From NCBI RefSeq assembly GCF_900184685.1, contig NZ_FXXL01000007.1, positions 434,001 to 498,000 of the forward strand: a stretch of 64,000 nt of DNA, given 5' to 3'. The DNA comes from Butyricimonas sp. Marseille-P3923. GTDB taxonomy: Bacteria; Bacteroidota; Bacteroidia; Bacteroidales; Marinifilaceae. Each line of letters begins with the position of its first letter. Positions within the stretch are counted from its first letter, which is position 1. A program made the translations under genes and the position numbers. The notes beneath the pieces were generated by a model. The model was not told the DNA's origin. It saw nothing but the letters and a program-made list of their open reading frames with translations, and made no database searches. Positions 8,650 through 17,906 of this stretch are shown here, piece after piece.

Positions 8650-9546
8650 TTATAAACCCAAGTAATCCGCCGTTTCCACCATCATTGCCTCAAAATCGTG
8701 TGCCACACCTTTCACGATGACTCTTTTCCAGTTGAAAATCATCGAGTTGGTTTGGCTGATTTGTTGGCTTTCGCTGTAATAGTGTTCCCCGCGGGCGTAA
8801 CGGTATAGACCTTGCGCGTCGGCTTCCGGCGTGTGGCGTAAAGAACTGTCGTTCGGGTCGGTATCTTGATCCCCTAATGCCACGATCAAGTTGGAGCCGA
8901 ATAAATGTGTTAGGGTAGACAGATCGGAGAAACCGGAGTTTTTCAACCCGTAAGGGTACTCTATTCTCGTGTCGGGCACCGTGTACCAGCCGGAATTTGC
9001 CGCTATGGCTTTGTTCAGGTGCGTGTTTTGTTTGAAAGTGACGAAACGATGCACGAATTGAGCTCCCGCGGAATGACCGAACATGTTGTATTGCACGGAT
9101 TGATTGCCCGTTTCTGATTTCACGTGATCGAAAATGGCTTCAATCACCGAGTATGACCATTGTTCTTCCGGAAGTGCCTTGTTGTTCTTGAACATATTTC
9201 CCTCTATGTATTCGCTCGTGGAATAATGATTCTGGGGAAATTCCAAGGCAATGGCAATTACTTTCCGGTCTTTGAAATGTTTCACCCAAGCATCCAGATA
9301 GTCATTGGCATTTCTGGACGTCCCCGGCAAAATAAACACGATCGGCATTGCCTTGATATCGCCTTCCGGGATGTAGAAATGTAAATTTATCGGTTTGTCC
9401 TTCAACGGTTCGTAGCCCGTGTAGGTCACGATTCCCCGTCCTGTCCCCAGTTGATTCAGAATGGGATCATCCACGTCGCTTTTCCATTCACAGCTCGTGA
9501 GTGTAAAGCCGAAAAGCAACAGTAATATAGATATTCTTAAATTCAT
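8650..9546 (-). CDS. Secreted lipoprotein alpha/beta-hydrolase (PHB-depolymerase/esterase-like)
   Basis: A 298-residue protein with a lipoprotein signal (lipobox TSC near residue 19). The fold is alpha/beta-hydrolase: an oxyanion-type stretch IVFILPGTSRNANDY, the nucleophile elbow FGHSAGAQF, a likely acid in LGDQDTDPND and a late His in GVAHDFEAM. It is probably a surface or periplasmic esterase or peptidase-like hydrolase. It is the last gene of the seven-gene minus-strand operon, 27 bp after a porin gene. The substrate is unknown; the company of peptidases suggests a peptide or ester linked to amino acids, but this is inference. Confidence 0.72.
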   Translation of the reverse strand: MNLRISILLLLFGFTLTSCEWKSDVDDPILNQLGTGRGIVTYTGYEPLKDKPINLHFYIPEGDIKAMPIVFILPGTSRNANDYLDAWVKHFKDRKVIAIALEFPQNHYSTSEYIEGNMFKNNKALPEEQWSYSVIEAIFDHVKSETGNQSVQYNMFGHSAGAQFVHRFVTFKQNTHLNKAIAANSGWYTVPDTRIEYPYGLKNSGFSDLSTLTHLFGSNLIVALGDQDTDPNDSSLRHTPEADAQGLYRYARGEHYYSESQQISQTNSMIFNWKRVIVKGVAHDFEAMMVETADYLGL

Positions 9547-9573
9547 AAAGCGTTTCTGATTATTATTTGTGAT

Positions 9574-10797
9574 TTAGAAGATGATTTGTAACGATAATTC
9601 TGCGCTTAATTTCTCGTTTGAAGTTTTCAGGTTCGGGTTTTTCCAGTAACTGAAAGAGCCTTGACACATCAAGCGGTTGTCAATGAAATATTTGGCAACA
9701 CTCACGGCGTATTCATCGGTTTCAAGTAATACGGATTTAGCGGTTTCCTTAAATTCCGGTTTTACTTTGCTGTAACGGGCGTCGAATGCCCAGCCGTTTT
9801 TCAAGATATAACCCACTTGTACGTTGTACCCGTTTCCGATGCTCAAGTAGTTGGCAATCTCTTCCGGCTGGAGGGGAAGATCACCCGTTGATTTGGTGTA
9901 AATACCTTTCAAGTCGGTAGCCGAGGAGTTCACGTATTCGGCCATCACGCTCAGGCCTTGCCATTTAAATAACAAGTCGGCTGCAATCTTGCGGAGTGCC
10001 GGGAATCGTGTATCCCCGTCCTTGTCGTAGAGGATAAAATCACCATGGCCTTCACCCGCGCTGTTGCTTGCCCCGTCATTGTAGCTCATGGCTCCACCGA
10101 TCAATAATTTCGGGGTGGCTTCCCGCGCGAAGTCTGCACCCACGCCGTCGTTGCCCGGTTTGAATTCACCGAGGGGAAGTACGTCCAGACGTCCCCCGTA
10201 TTTTAAACCGCCCATGTCCGCGTCAACAGAACTGGAGCCGAACGAGTTTCTCCCGTCGCCTGTGGTGATGGCGATAGAGGGTTTCAAGCCTACATTCCCG
10301 ATATGGAATCTGCTTTCGAAGAAAAGTCCGAGTTCACGTCCCGTACCCGAAAAATATTGACTCACGATGCTCCGTTCCGCCATGCTCAATCCTTTCTCGT
10401 GCATCATCATCTCCCGGTTGTTGGTGAATGTCTGTTTCTGTCCGGCGGTAATCGTGAGGTAGTCTTTATAATTGTAGGCTGCCCACGCGTCCATCAACGG
10501 GTTGGAATCCGCGAAATTGACTTCCAGCATAAAGGTGAACTTGTTGTATAAAGCGCCTCCTTTAAACCCGAAGAAAGCGTTCTTCACGCCGAAAACCGAT
10601 TCGTCCTCGCCGTCTTTCTGGTTGCGGTAAGCCCCGTAAACTTGAATAAATCCGTTCAAGTTGAAGTGGTACTCGCCATTGTTTAAATTGATATCCAATC
10701 CTTTGCCCAATTCAAATTTGGCCGTGTTTTTATTATCTTGTGCAACAACTGCGGTTGCTGATAATAATGTTATGATAGCTATAAATAATGTTTTCAT
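9574..10797 (-). CDS. Porin, OprO/OprP-like family (first copy)
   Basis: A 407-residue outer-membrane porin with an N-terminal signal peptide (cleavage after TAVVAQ). The mature part starts with GYH-type strands (GEYHFNLNGFIQVYGAYR) and has family landmarks LMDAWAAYNYKDYLTITAGQ, ELGLFFESRF, and a terminal strand AELSLQIIF ending in Phe. It is homologous to the second porin in the operon (12367-13713) along the whole length. It lies 15 bp after the M14 peptidase gene. It presumably admits an anionic or peptide solute for the operon's pathway; the specificity is not readable. Confidence 0.85.
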   Translation of the reverse strand: MKTLFIAIITLLSATAVVAQDNKNTAKFELGKGLDINLNNGEYHFNLNGFIQVYGAYRNQKDGEDESVFGVKNAFFGFKGGALYNKFTFMLEVNFADSNPLMDAWAAYNYKDYLTITAGQKQTFTNNREMMMHEKGLSMAERSIVSQYFSGTGRELGLFFESRFHIGNVGLKPSIAITTGDGRNSFGSSSVDADMGGLKYGGRLDVLPLGEFKPGNDGVGADFAREATPKLLIGGAMSYNDGASNSAGEGHGDFILYDKDGDTRFPALRKIAADLLFKWQGLSVMAEYVNSSATDLKGIYTKSTGDLPLQPEEIANYLSIGNGYNVQVGYILKNGWAFDARYSKVKPEFKETAKSVLLETDEYAVSVAKYFIDNRLMCQGSFSYWKNPNLKTSNEKLSAELSLQIIF

Positions 10798-10812
10798 ATT
10801 GCTGTAATTCCC

Positions 10813-12354
10813 TTATTTTTCACTGTTCATTTTCCGGTAGACCGGTAATTCCTCTCCTTGTTTTGTTTCGTAAACCCGGTAATTGATAAAACCGTTCGGT
10901 GCTTCCGGTTCGAGTACCGATGCCGCCACGTTACCGTTCTTCTGATTCATGGGAATCACGAACGATCCGATGGGGAAGGTCACGGTTTTGGCGGCGACAC
11001 TTGTTTTCACTTTCACGGGATAGAATTTCTCGAATAACGAGTATTCCGCTTTGTGCGACTCTACCGTGTATGCTTCCACCTCGACGGTTGCCGGGGCGGT
11101 TAGGGTTTCGACCGTTACCCCCAGTTGTTTCAGTTTTTGAGTGATCTCCGGGTGGGAAGCGGTAATATAATAGGCTTCCGGGCGTTTCCGGGTGAGGGTA
11201 GGGGTGGACTCCAACGACAGGTTGGCGTTTACTTCCAGTTCCACGATTTCATTCGTGTTCATGCTGATGAACGGAAGCACGTAATTATCTACCGTTTTGG
11301 CTTTACTGGTGACCACGATATCGTTTTTAGAGCGGGCAGCCTCCGCCGTGATATTCATTACCTCGTCGAAGTTGTCATATGCCGTTTTCAAGTACGATTC
11401 GGCTAGCGTGAAAGCGGTGTTGATTCTGCGTTTCAAGGATGTCTTACCGATTTTCACGCCCCGTAATTCCATTAATATAGCCACGGAATTACCCAGAGAG
11501 AAAGCGTTGGCTGTTGAACGAGGATTGATACCGCCCACGTTGAATACCACTTCCCCGAATTTCTTCGAGGTCGTGAAATAGTCGTGATGGCGAAGTCCCT
11601 TGGCGTCAAGTGCTTCACGAGCGTTTCCGACGAATTTGCCCGCCGTGAGGTTGCGCAACTCTTCGGGCACGTTGAGGTTGCCCGTGTAGAGGAACATGGC
11701 GTCGAACGAGTTGGTGATGTTATCCGTGCTGATTAGCGTGTAGTCGGCACGTAGAGGTTGGAACTCGTGGAAGTCGATCACGACTTGCGGGTTGTAGTTG
11801 TTGTAAAATGCCCGTAGAACCACGGCTTCCGGTGTAGCGAGTTTGCTTTGATCCCGGTTCAGGTCCAGCGTGTTGGCGGTTACCCGTTCCAGATGACTGC
11901 CCCCGTCGATATTGACCATGGGGATGATCGTGATTTCCAGACGTTGCAACAGGTATGCCAGTTCCGGATCGTTCAACAGGCGTTCCATCGTGTAGAGCAT
12001 GCTCTCCGTGCTGCCCGGTTCATCGCCGTGTACCCGTCCGAGGAATAATACTCTCATCTTGGTATTTTTGGTCTTCCCGGAAATGGTGACGGCGGGGATC
12101 TCTTTACCTTTCTGTGTTTTCCCGATAAAATTCAGCGTCGCTTTGTCGGGATGTCGCGTAACGAGTTGACGGATGTATGTCATCATTTCGTTGTATGTCG
12201 TGAATTTCCGTCCTTTCTGGAACCACGGTGTCTGAATATCCATCTCGGGGTCAGGGAAGAATTTTTTGGCAACCTTGGCAGGTTGTTGTGCCCAAAGTGA
12301 ACCGACCTGCACGAGAATCAATAATGTCAATAAGTATCTTATCATCGTATTCAT
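10813..12354 (-). CDS. Secreted M14-family zinc carboxypeptidase
   Basis: A 513-residue exported metallopeptidase. The signal peptide ends near SLWAQ. The M14 fold has the HxxE zinc site in FLGRVHGDEPGSTESMLYTM and the second zinc His in VVIDFHEFQPL; substrate-contact residues follow in TANTLDLNRDQ. A C-terminal beta-rich extension of about 150 residues lies after the catalytic part. M14 enzymes trim C-terminal residues or gamma/isopeptide-linked amino acids. It lies between two porin genes and downstream of an isoaspartyl dipeptidase, which points to periplasmic processing of peptides whose products enter the cell. Confidence 0.85.
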   Translation of the reverse strand: MNTMIRYLLTLLILVQVGSLWAQQPAKVAKKFFPDPEMDIQTPWFQKGRKFTTYNEMMTYIRQLVTRHPDKATLNFIGKTQKGKEIPAVTISGKTKNTKMRVLFLGRVHGDEPGSTESMLYTMERLLNDPELAYLLQRLEITIIPMVNIDGGSHLERVTANTLDLNRDQSKLATPEAVVLRAFYNNYNPQVVIDFHEFQPLRADYTLISTDNITNSFDAMFLYTGNLNVPEELRNLTAGKFVGNAREALDAKGLRHHDYFTTSKKFGEVVFNVGGINPRSTANAFSLGNSVAILMELRGVKIGKTSLKRRINTAFTLAESYLKTAYDNFDEVMNITAEAARSKNDIVVTSKAKTVDNYVLPFISMNTNEIVELEVNANLSLESTPTLTRKRPEAYYITASHPEITQKLKQLGVTVETLTAPATVEVEAYTVESHKAEYSLFEKFYPVKVKTSVAAKTVTFPIGSFVIPMNQKNGNVAASVLEPEAPNGFINYRVYETKQGEELPVYRKMNSEK

Positions 12355-12366
12355 CTTTTGCTGTTA

Positions 12367-13713
12367 TTAGAATGAGAACTGGATCATAGCTTGAAAGAGC
12401 GTTTCGTTGCCCTTGGTCACGACACTGTTCACGTTTTTACTACCCGGTTCGGCATCCACGAATACGACGGAAGCCTGTACTTTCACGGCGTATGATTTCG
12501 TCAGGTATTTGCCGAGTCCGATTTCGTAAAAGTTGTTCCGGTTGAAGTATAGTTCGTTATGCAGGAACGAATCTTTTGCCGGATCGAAATGCGTGTACCG
12601 GGCATCGATCGACAGGCGGCAGGGGAACATATACCCGGCTTGGATATTGTACCCGGAACCCAGCATCATGCGTCCCTTCACGTATTTTTCCATATCTCCG
12701 CTGAAGTCGGTCGAGGTTGTCCCGTCGTTTCTCACCCGTTGCGTGATTTCACTTGGCACGTGCGCCCATGTTTTCACGAACTCGCCCAGCATGGAGAATC
12801 CCATGTATTTGAAATGGAAGTCTGCCACGAATTTGATGTAATCCGGTAATGCTTCTTTGTTCTCGTCGTTCAAGTAGAGGATAGAACCGCTTTCCCGACC
12901 TCTCCGGTCACTGATGCCGACATTGTAACTGAATGCCGTACCGATGGAAAGTTTCGGGACTACTTCTCTTACCATGTCCCCGCCACGGCTCTCCCCGTAA
13001 GCCCGGAATAGCCCGAAAGGCAGGTAATTGACACGAGCCCCGTATTTGAATCCCCCGTGACGGCGGGTAAAGGTGGCGCTACCATCGCCGTCCGTGATGG
13101 CAATCGAGGGACGGATGTAACCCGTGTGTCCGACACGGAAAGAACCGTCCACGAAAATACCCACTTCCCGGATGGAACCGAAATAAGAGGATAGTTTACT
13201 GCGGTCGACCAATTGTAGCGTGTTTGAAGTCATTCCCAATTCCCGGTTATCCGTCGGGGTGGACTTTTGTCCGAAAGTCAAGGTTAGTCCTTTCACGGGT
13301 TTGTAAGAAATAAAGGCATCCAGTAGCATCCCGCTTAATTCGCCGTCGCCGCCATTGGCTTGAGCGAAGTCTGTCTGTAAACGGTAGCCGATTTTACCAC
13401 CCCAAGCGTCACCGGATAAGCGAAGACGTAAACGTCGCATCCGGAAACGGGAATAGAATTTATCGTCACCCTCGTATTTGCGGGTTTCAAAGGAAGTTTG
13501 AATAAATCCCCGCAGGTTGATGTTGTACCCCCCGTCCGGTGCGGAGAACGTGATTCCGTCACCCGGACGGTATTTATTCACGATGATTTTAGCTGCATCG
13601 GAATCTGCCGTTACGGCTTCCGAGTCGTCGTCTTCCGTTTCGTTCTCTTGGGAGAGAGCGGGAAAACAGAACCCCAGCATAAACAGCATAAATATGAACT
13701 TATATTTTTTCAT
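12367..13713 (-). CDS. Porin, OprO/OprP-like family (second copy)
   Basis: A 448-residue outer-membrane porin with a signal peptide (cleavage near FPALSQ), an acidic linker (ENETEDDDSEAV) and a barrel with strands such as GYNINLRGFIQTSFETRKYE, GLTLTFGQKSTPTDNRELGM and a terminal QAMIQFSF. It is a paralogue of the porin at 9574-10797 with a longer N-terminal acidic segment. It is 14 bp after iadA and 12 bp before the M14 peptidase, so co-transcription is near certain. Confidence 0.85.
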   Translation of the reverse strand: MKKYKFIFMLFMLGFCFPALSQENETEDDDSEAVTADSDAAKIIVNKYRPGDGITFSAPDGGYNINLRGFIQTSFETRKYEGDDKFYSRFRMRRLRLRLSGDAWGGKIGYRLQTDFAQANGGDGELSGMLLDAFISYKPVKGLTLTFGQKSTPTDNRELGMTSNTLQLVDRSKLSSYFGSIREVGIFVDGSFRVGHTGYIRPSIAITDGDGSATFTRRHGGFKYGARVNYLPFGLFRAYGESRGGDMVREVVPKLSIGTAFSYNVGISDRRGRESGSILYLNDENKEALPDYIKFVADFHFKYMGFSMLGEFVKTWAHVPSEITQRVRNDGTTSTDFSGDMEKYVKGRMMLGSGYNIQAGYMFPCRLSIDARYTHFDPAKDSFLHNELYFNRNNFYEIGLGKYLTKSYAVKVQASVVFVDAEPGSKNVNSVVTKGNETLFQAMIQFSF

Positions 13714-13727
13714 CTTTTCGTTTCAAG

Positions 13728-14879
13728 TTAAAGCGTTTCGAAATTCCCAACCTTTACCAACTGTCCCCGGCGCATCCATTCCACACCACCCGCGATCACG
13801 CCTTGCAGGTTCAGTTCGTTGTCGAATAAACAGAAATCGGCGTCACAATCCGGGGCTACGCGTCCCTTCGTGCGCAAGGTCATGTTCTTTGCCGGATTGG
13901 TCGTTACCGGGCGGAGAGCCTCTTCTAACGGTAGTCCACCTTCTTTCACCAGTTTCTGCACTTGTTGCAGGTTCAAGTGCAAGGGGGCTTTGTAGAACAC
14001 GAGTTCGCCCGTTTCCGGATCTTTCTTGCTCATTCCCGCGTTGCCGTCGCTGCTGAAAGTCATGCGGTCGATAGGTACTCCTTTTTCCAGACCGTGCAAC
14101 AGAATCTTGTAGGGTTCATCGTATTTGGTGCCTCCCGTGGTGATATCAATCATTCCTCCCAGAAGGGCAAACTTGACGGCTTCCTCGAATAAGGCTGCCG
14201 TTCTGCCCACGTGAGTGGGAGAGATGTGTTTTACCAGCGTGGGATATTCCCGTGCGATTTCCAACAGGAGTTGCATACGGGAAGGTAACGCTCCCAAGTG
14301 GATATGTAAAACTCCTCCCTTGCCGGAAGTCAGACCACCTGTGTGTACTTGATTGATCAGGCGCAGTAGCTCCTCCTTGGTCGGGAATGAACACCGTTCA
14401 TCGCTAATGGCTACCTTGCAACCGATGATTTTGTCAATAAACAACATATCCTCTGCCACGCTGTTCATGATCGTTTTCGGGGGTACGGCGAAATAACTCG
14501 TGAGCATATATGCCCCGATACCGTACTGTTCCAGTGACTTGCATTTGGCGTAGAGAGTGGTCAATTCTTTCGTGATACCGTCGGTACCCAGCAGACCTAC
14601 TACCGTGGTGGTTCCACAGCGAATCAGTTCGCTCGGTTGTACTTCGGGGGTGATGGAGAAATAACCGCTTTTGCCGCCTGCACCGATAATATGCATGTGT
14701 TGATCGATAAAACCGGGGGTCACGATCATGCCCCCGGCATCGATCTTCGAGTGGCTAACACTCGTCAACTCGATCTTCTCATCCACCATGATTATTTTCC
14801 CGTTACACACGAGAAGATCTTTTATCCCCAGTTTTTCCGGGGCGTATATATTCGCGTTTCTTATAATTGTAATATTCAT
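13728..14879 (-). CDS. iadA: Isoaspartyl (beta-aspartyl) dipeptidase
   Basis: A 383-residue amidohydrolase-superfamily enzyme, close to the 390 residues of E. coli IadA, which hydrolyses beta-Asp-X dipeptides left from damaged proteins. Metal ligands are visible: the HMH pair in TPGFIDQHMHIIGAGG, His in GVLHIHLGAL, His in KHISPTHVGR, and the catalytic Asp in FSSDGNAG. The carboxylated-Lys position probably lies in the middle segment near GCKVAISDERCSF. There is no signal peptide, so it is cytosolic. It starts 3 bp after the DcuC-like transporter stop, implying a transport-then-hydrolysis pair. Confidence 0.92.
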   Translation of the reverse strand: MNITIIRNANIYAPEKLGIKDLLVCNGKIIMVDEKIELTSVSHSKIDAGGMIVTPGFIDQHMHIIGAGGKSGYFSITPEVQPSELIRCGTTTVVGLLGTDGITKELTTLYAKCKSLEQYGIGAYMLTSYFAVPPKTIMNSVAEDMLFIDKIIGCKVAISDERCSFPTKEELLRLINQVHTGGLTSGKGGVLHIHLGALPSRMQLLLEIAREYPTLVKHISPTHVGRTAALFEEAVKFALLGGMIDITTGGTKYDEPYKILLHGLEKGVPIDRMTFSSDGNAGMSKKDPETGELVFYKAPLHLNLQQVQKLVKEGGLPLEEALRPVTTNPAKNMTLRTKGRVAPDCDADFCLFDNELNLQGVIAGGVEWMRRGQLVKVGNFETL

Positions 14880-14882
14880 ACC

Positions 14883-16256
14883 TTATCCGATTAAGAAGTG
14901 ATATGCCAGCATGACTATCATGGTAACCGATAGCGGAATCAGGTTCCGGCGTGCAAGGTCGAAGGACGATACCCCGGCGATTTCCGATATGGCGATGATA
15001 ACCCCGGCGATTGGTGATGCCGCGCGCCCCATGCTGGAGGCAAGCTGCATCGGTAATATCATGTTCACCCCATCCAATCCTACTTTGGTTGCGATGGAAG
15101 GAACTAGCGGTCCGAACGAGAAAAATGATGCGTTACCGCTGCCCATCAACATGGAAGCCGCGAAGATGAGCAGTGTCATCAATATGGCTATGGCTGCCCC
15201 GGAGAACCCGATGTGCTGCGAGAGCATCACCAGCGAATCGATAAAGCCGAGGCTGATCAATCCTCTGGAGAAGACTTCGGCGGCCACGATCAACGTGATC
15301 ACGCTGGCGAAGACTTTTCCCATGCCGTCCCAGAACGTTTTGATGGAAGCGAATACATTCTTGAGGTTCTTTTGCCGGATCAGCTCGAAGATGATAGCGA
15401 TAAAGAATGACATGAACATCGCTGTCGTCGTGTCGAGTTCTACCGAGAAGTTGAACAATTGAATGTATTTCGAGAACACGATCAACAGGATCAACGGCAA
15501 TACCGGAAGAATGGCGTAAATCAGAGGTACATCTACCTTGAAATCTTCCCGTTTGGGTTCTTCGGGTTGTTTGTGCAACGCGTCTTTCCTGTCGTAATAC
15601 CGGTTACTGAAGTAATACACTACCATGAGCAGTATCGTCATAGGGATGGTCAGCGGCATCTGGTGTTCGATGAAGTACATCACATTATTCATCCCCACGA
15701 GTTCCGATGCTCTGGCTGTATTTGCCGAGGCGGGCCCCATGTCGAATACCGTGCATGCCGAGATTACCGATACGGCAGACAGTTTGCTGACACCCAGACT
15801 CACGAGAACCGGGTAGATGGAAGCTACTAGCAGTAGTCCCAGCCCCGTCGCCGAGGGAGTGCAGATAAACAGCAGTTGCCCGATAGGTATCACCAGTGAT
15901 GCGGCGAGATAGGGGTACTTCCGGAAAATAGACAGCGGCTGCATGGAAACGTACACGAGGGCATCGCTTGCCTTGATGTGCTTCATGTAAGCCACGAATC
16001 CTCCGATGGTCATAATCATCAATCCCACTCCCGCACCTTTCTCGCTGAAAATCTCCTGTATCACTTTGAAGAGATCGAACTCTTTCAGTCCGGTAGCGTT
16101 CTTCAGTTCGGGAATATCGAACCCCAGCAGCAATGCTAAGGTCAACATCGCCAAACCGCTGAAAAGCAGTACCGCCTGCGCGTGATATTTCTTGAACAGC
16201 CAGTAGGCAGTCAGGGCAATGAATTGAATTGAAATAAGTGCTCCTATGTAAATCAT
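14883..16256 (-). CDS. DcuC-like anaerobic C4-dicarboxylate (or dipeptide) transporter
   Basis: A 457-residue inner-membrane protein with about 12 hydrophobic segments in two halves around a charged loop (RYYDRKDALHKQPEEPKRED). Landmarks of the DcuC/YfcC-type family include GAGVGLMIMTIGGFVAYMKH, TPSATGLGLLLVASIYPVLV and MGSGNASFFSFGPLVPSIA. DcuC exchanges succinate, fumarate and aspartate. Next to iadA it may carry aspartate-derived dicarboxylates or the dipeptide itself. The ATG at 16256, 4 bp after the LRR stop, is chosen; a longer frame to 16340 would overlap the LRR gene and add a non-membrane stretch. Confidence 0.82.
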   Translation of the reverse strand: MIYIGALISIQFIALTAYWLFKKYHAQAVLLFSGLAMLTLALLLGFDIPELKNATGLKEFDLFKVIQEIFSEKGAGVGLMIMTIGGFVAYMKHIKASDALVYVSMQPLSIFRKYPYLAASLVIPIGQLLFICTPSATGLGLLLVASIYPVLVSLGVSKLSAVSVISACTVFDMGPASANTARASELVGMNNVMYFIEHQMPLTIPMTILLMVVYYFSNRYYDRKDALHKQPEEPKREDFKVDVPLIYAILPVLPLILLIVFSKYIQLFNFSVELDTTTAMFMSFFIAIIFELIRQKNLKNVFASIKTFWDGMGKVFASVITLIVAAEVFSRGLISLGFIDSLVMLSQHIGFSGAAIAILMTLLIFAASMLMGSGNASFFSFGPLVPSIATKVGLDGVNMILPMQLASSMGRAASPIAGVIIAISEIAGVSSFDLARRNLIPLSVTMIVMLAYHFLIG

Positions 16257-16260
16257 GGTG

Positions 16261-17667
16261 TTATTTTTTGATACTGTCGATGACCGTGTTCTTATTGCCT
16301 TCGGCTGCAACATTGTCGTAAACTTCAGAGGAAACGACAAAGGGAACTCCCGGGTTTTTACTTAAGTCAATGACAGTCAATTTCGTGTTTTTACTTAAAT
16401 CCAAGTCATTCAATAAATGACCGCTTAATAAAATGGTGGTTAATGCTGTGTTCTGTGTTAAGTCGAGATTGGAAAGTTTGCTGTTTTCCGGGGCATCTTT
16501 ACTTGAACTAGCCCCGTAACGCAGGTATTCTAACTTCGTATTTTTGGTTAAATCCAAACTGCCGATCCAGTTAGCGTTCAAATCCAGATAAGTGAGGTTC
16601 ACGAGTTTTGTGATATCTAAAGAGGTAACTTGATTGGAAACCAGTTTCAACGAGGTGATTCCCGTGAAATATTCGATACCGCTCAAGTCGGTTAATTTGG
16701 TTTCTGCCGTTTCAAGTCCGGCCTCCGTGAGTTCAGTAATAGCGCTTTTGCTTTTGGTCAGATCCAGTTCTCCCGTGTAGGCGGCGGCTTTTGTCTTGTC
16801 AATTTTATACGTTCCGTTTTCTTCTGCCACGATACCCTGATCTTTTAAACGGTAGTGCAAAAATTCGCCGAAGGCTTTATCCGGAATCGTGTAGTAATCC
16901 CCTTCTCCCGGGATTTCCGGTTCTTTGCTCGGCTGTAATCCGGTCGCCGTATTCAATCTGTCGTACACTTCTTGCGGTATGTACAAAGTATTGCTGTTAC
17001 CTTTAAAGTTTACTCCCCGTAGTTTCGTGTTCTGTGACAGGTCGATATTTTCCAACTCGTGATTTGTCATGGATATCGTGTCTAATTCCACGTTGTGAGT
17101 AAGATCAATCTCGATAAGTTTGCTGTTTTCCGGGGCAGATGCGCTGCTACTGGCGTTATATAAAAGTGTTTTTAATTTCGTGTTTTGCGACAAATCCAAC
17201 GAACCTATCCAGTTGTTGTTCAAATTCAATAAGGTTAGATTCACAGACTTGCTCAAATTGATGGATGTCAACTCGTTTGACGTGAGGATTAATGACGTGG
17301 CTCCCGGAAAATACTGGATGCCGTCCAAGTCTTTGATTTTCTCTTTAGCTGTCGTCAGTCCGGCTGTTTCCAGTTTCGTCATGGAACTGTTACTCTTGTT
17401 GAGGTTGATCTCTCCCGTGTAGCCTTGGGATTCAACCGTGTCGATCACGTAGGAGATAACGGCGTTCCCGCTCTCGTTGGATACTTGGGAATAAACTCCG
17501 CCAACCTTCAGGTATTTTAGATATTCCCCGAAAGCATTGTCTTTGATGGCATAAAGATTCGTCCCGTCACCGGGACCTGTTTCTGTTAATGACACGTCAT
17601 CCGTCGTGCACGCTTGAAAGGCGAACAACATCGAAATAAGTGCAATGAATAAATTCTTTGTTTTCAT
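16261..17667 (-). CDS. Surface lipoprotein with two tandem leucine-rich-repeat modules
   Basis: A 468-residue lipoprotein (lipobox FQAC near residue 19). It is built from two homologous halves. Each begins with a related head (NAFGEYLKYLKVGG near 47; KAFGEFLHYRLKDQG near 264) and continues through the same ladder: YTGE(I/L)(N/D)L, (I/L)...L(D/S)GI(Q/E)YF, LTxLxLNxNWIGSLDL, TKLxxLxY, ASSS..APENSKL. The repeats are the bacterial LRR type with an (N)TxLxxLxL spacing. LRR lipoproteins usually bind proteins or peptides, so it may be the capture protein of the downstream peptide-utilisation genes. It is the first gene of the operon. Confidence 0.85.
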   Translation of the reverse strand: MKTKNLFIALISMLFAFQACTTDDVSLTETGPGDGTNLYAIKDNAFGEYLKYLKVGGVYSQVSNESGNAVISYVIDTVESQGYTGEINLNKSNSSMTKLETAGLTTAKEKIKDLDGIQYFPGATSLILTSNELTSINLSKSVNLTLLNLNNNWIGSLDLSQNTKLKTLLYNASSSASAPENSKLIEIDLTHNVELDTISMTNHELENIDLSQNTKLRGVNFKGNSNTLYIPQEVYDRLNTATGLQPSKEPEIPGEGDYYTIPDKAFGEFLHYRLKDQGIVAEENGTYKIDKTKAAAYTGELDLTKSKSAITELTEAGLETAETKLTDLSGIEYFTGITSLKLVSNQVTSLDITKLVNLTYLDLNANWIGSLDLTKNTKLEYLRYGASSSKDAPENSKLSNLDLTQNTALTTILLSGHLLNDLDLSKNTKLTVIDLSKNPGVPFVVSSEVYDNVAAEGNKNTVIDSIKK

Positions 17668-17714
17668 GGTGGATTAAAATTTATAATTAAAGATTTTGCT
17701 TCATTTTACTGCAA

Positions 17715-17722
17715 CAAATTTA
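17715..17722 (-). promoter_or_regulatory. Candidate -7 box for the LRR-dcuC-iadA-porin-M14-porin-hydrolase operon
   Basis: The minus-strand octamer TAAATTTG matches TAnnTTTG, 47 bp upstream of the ATG at 17667. The surrounding 17668-17906 spacer holds no gene and is AT-rich. Confidence 0.5.
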
Positions 17723-17871
17723 TCTTGGAGGGATAAACAGAACAGTAAATAATCCACTAACGAAACCATTAATTACTACTTTTCTCTGATTAATTATGCT
17801 GTTTTCGAGGCAAAAATACGTTTTCTCCACAAAATTCGGAGAATGCCCGGACGAAATTAAGAATTTAATAG

Positions 17872-17879
17872 TAGCTTTG
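17872..17879 (+). promoter_or_regulatory. -7 promoter box for the DUF1573 lipoprotein gene
   Basis: TAGCTTTG matches TAnnTTTG and lies 27 bp before the ATG at 17907. Confidence 0.5.
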
Positions 17880-17906
17880 AAATTCATAAACGATTTATGA
17901 TTTGTC

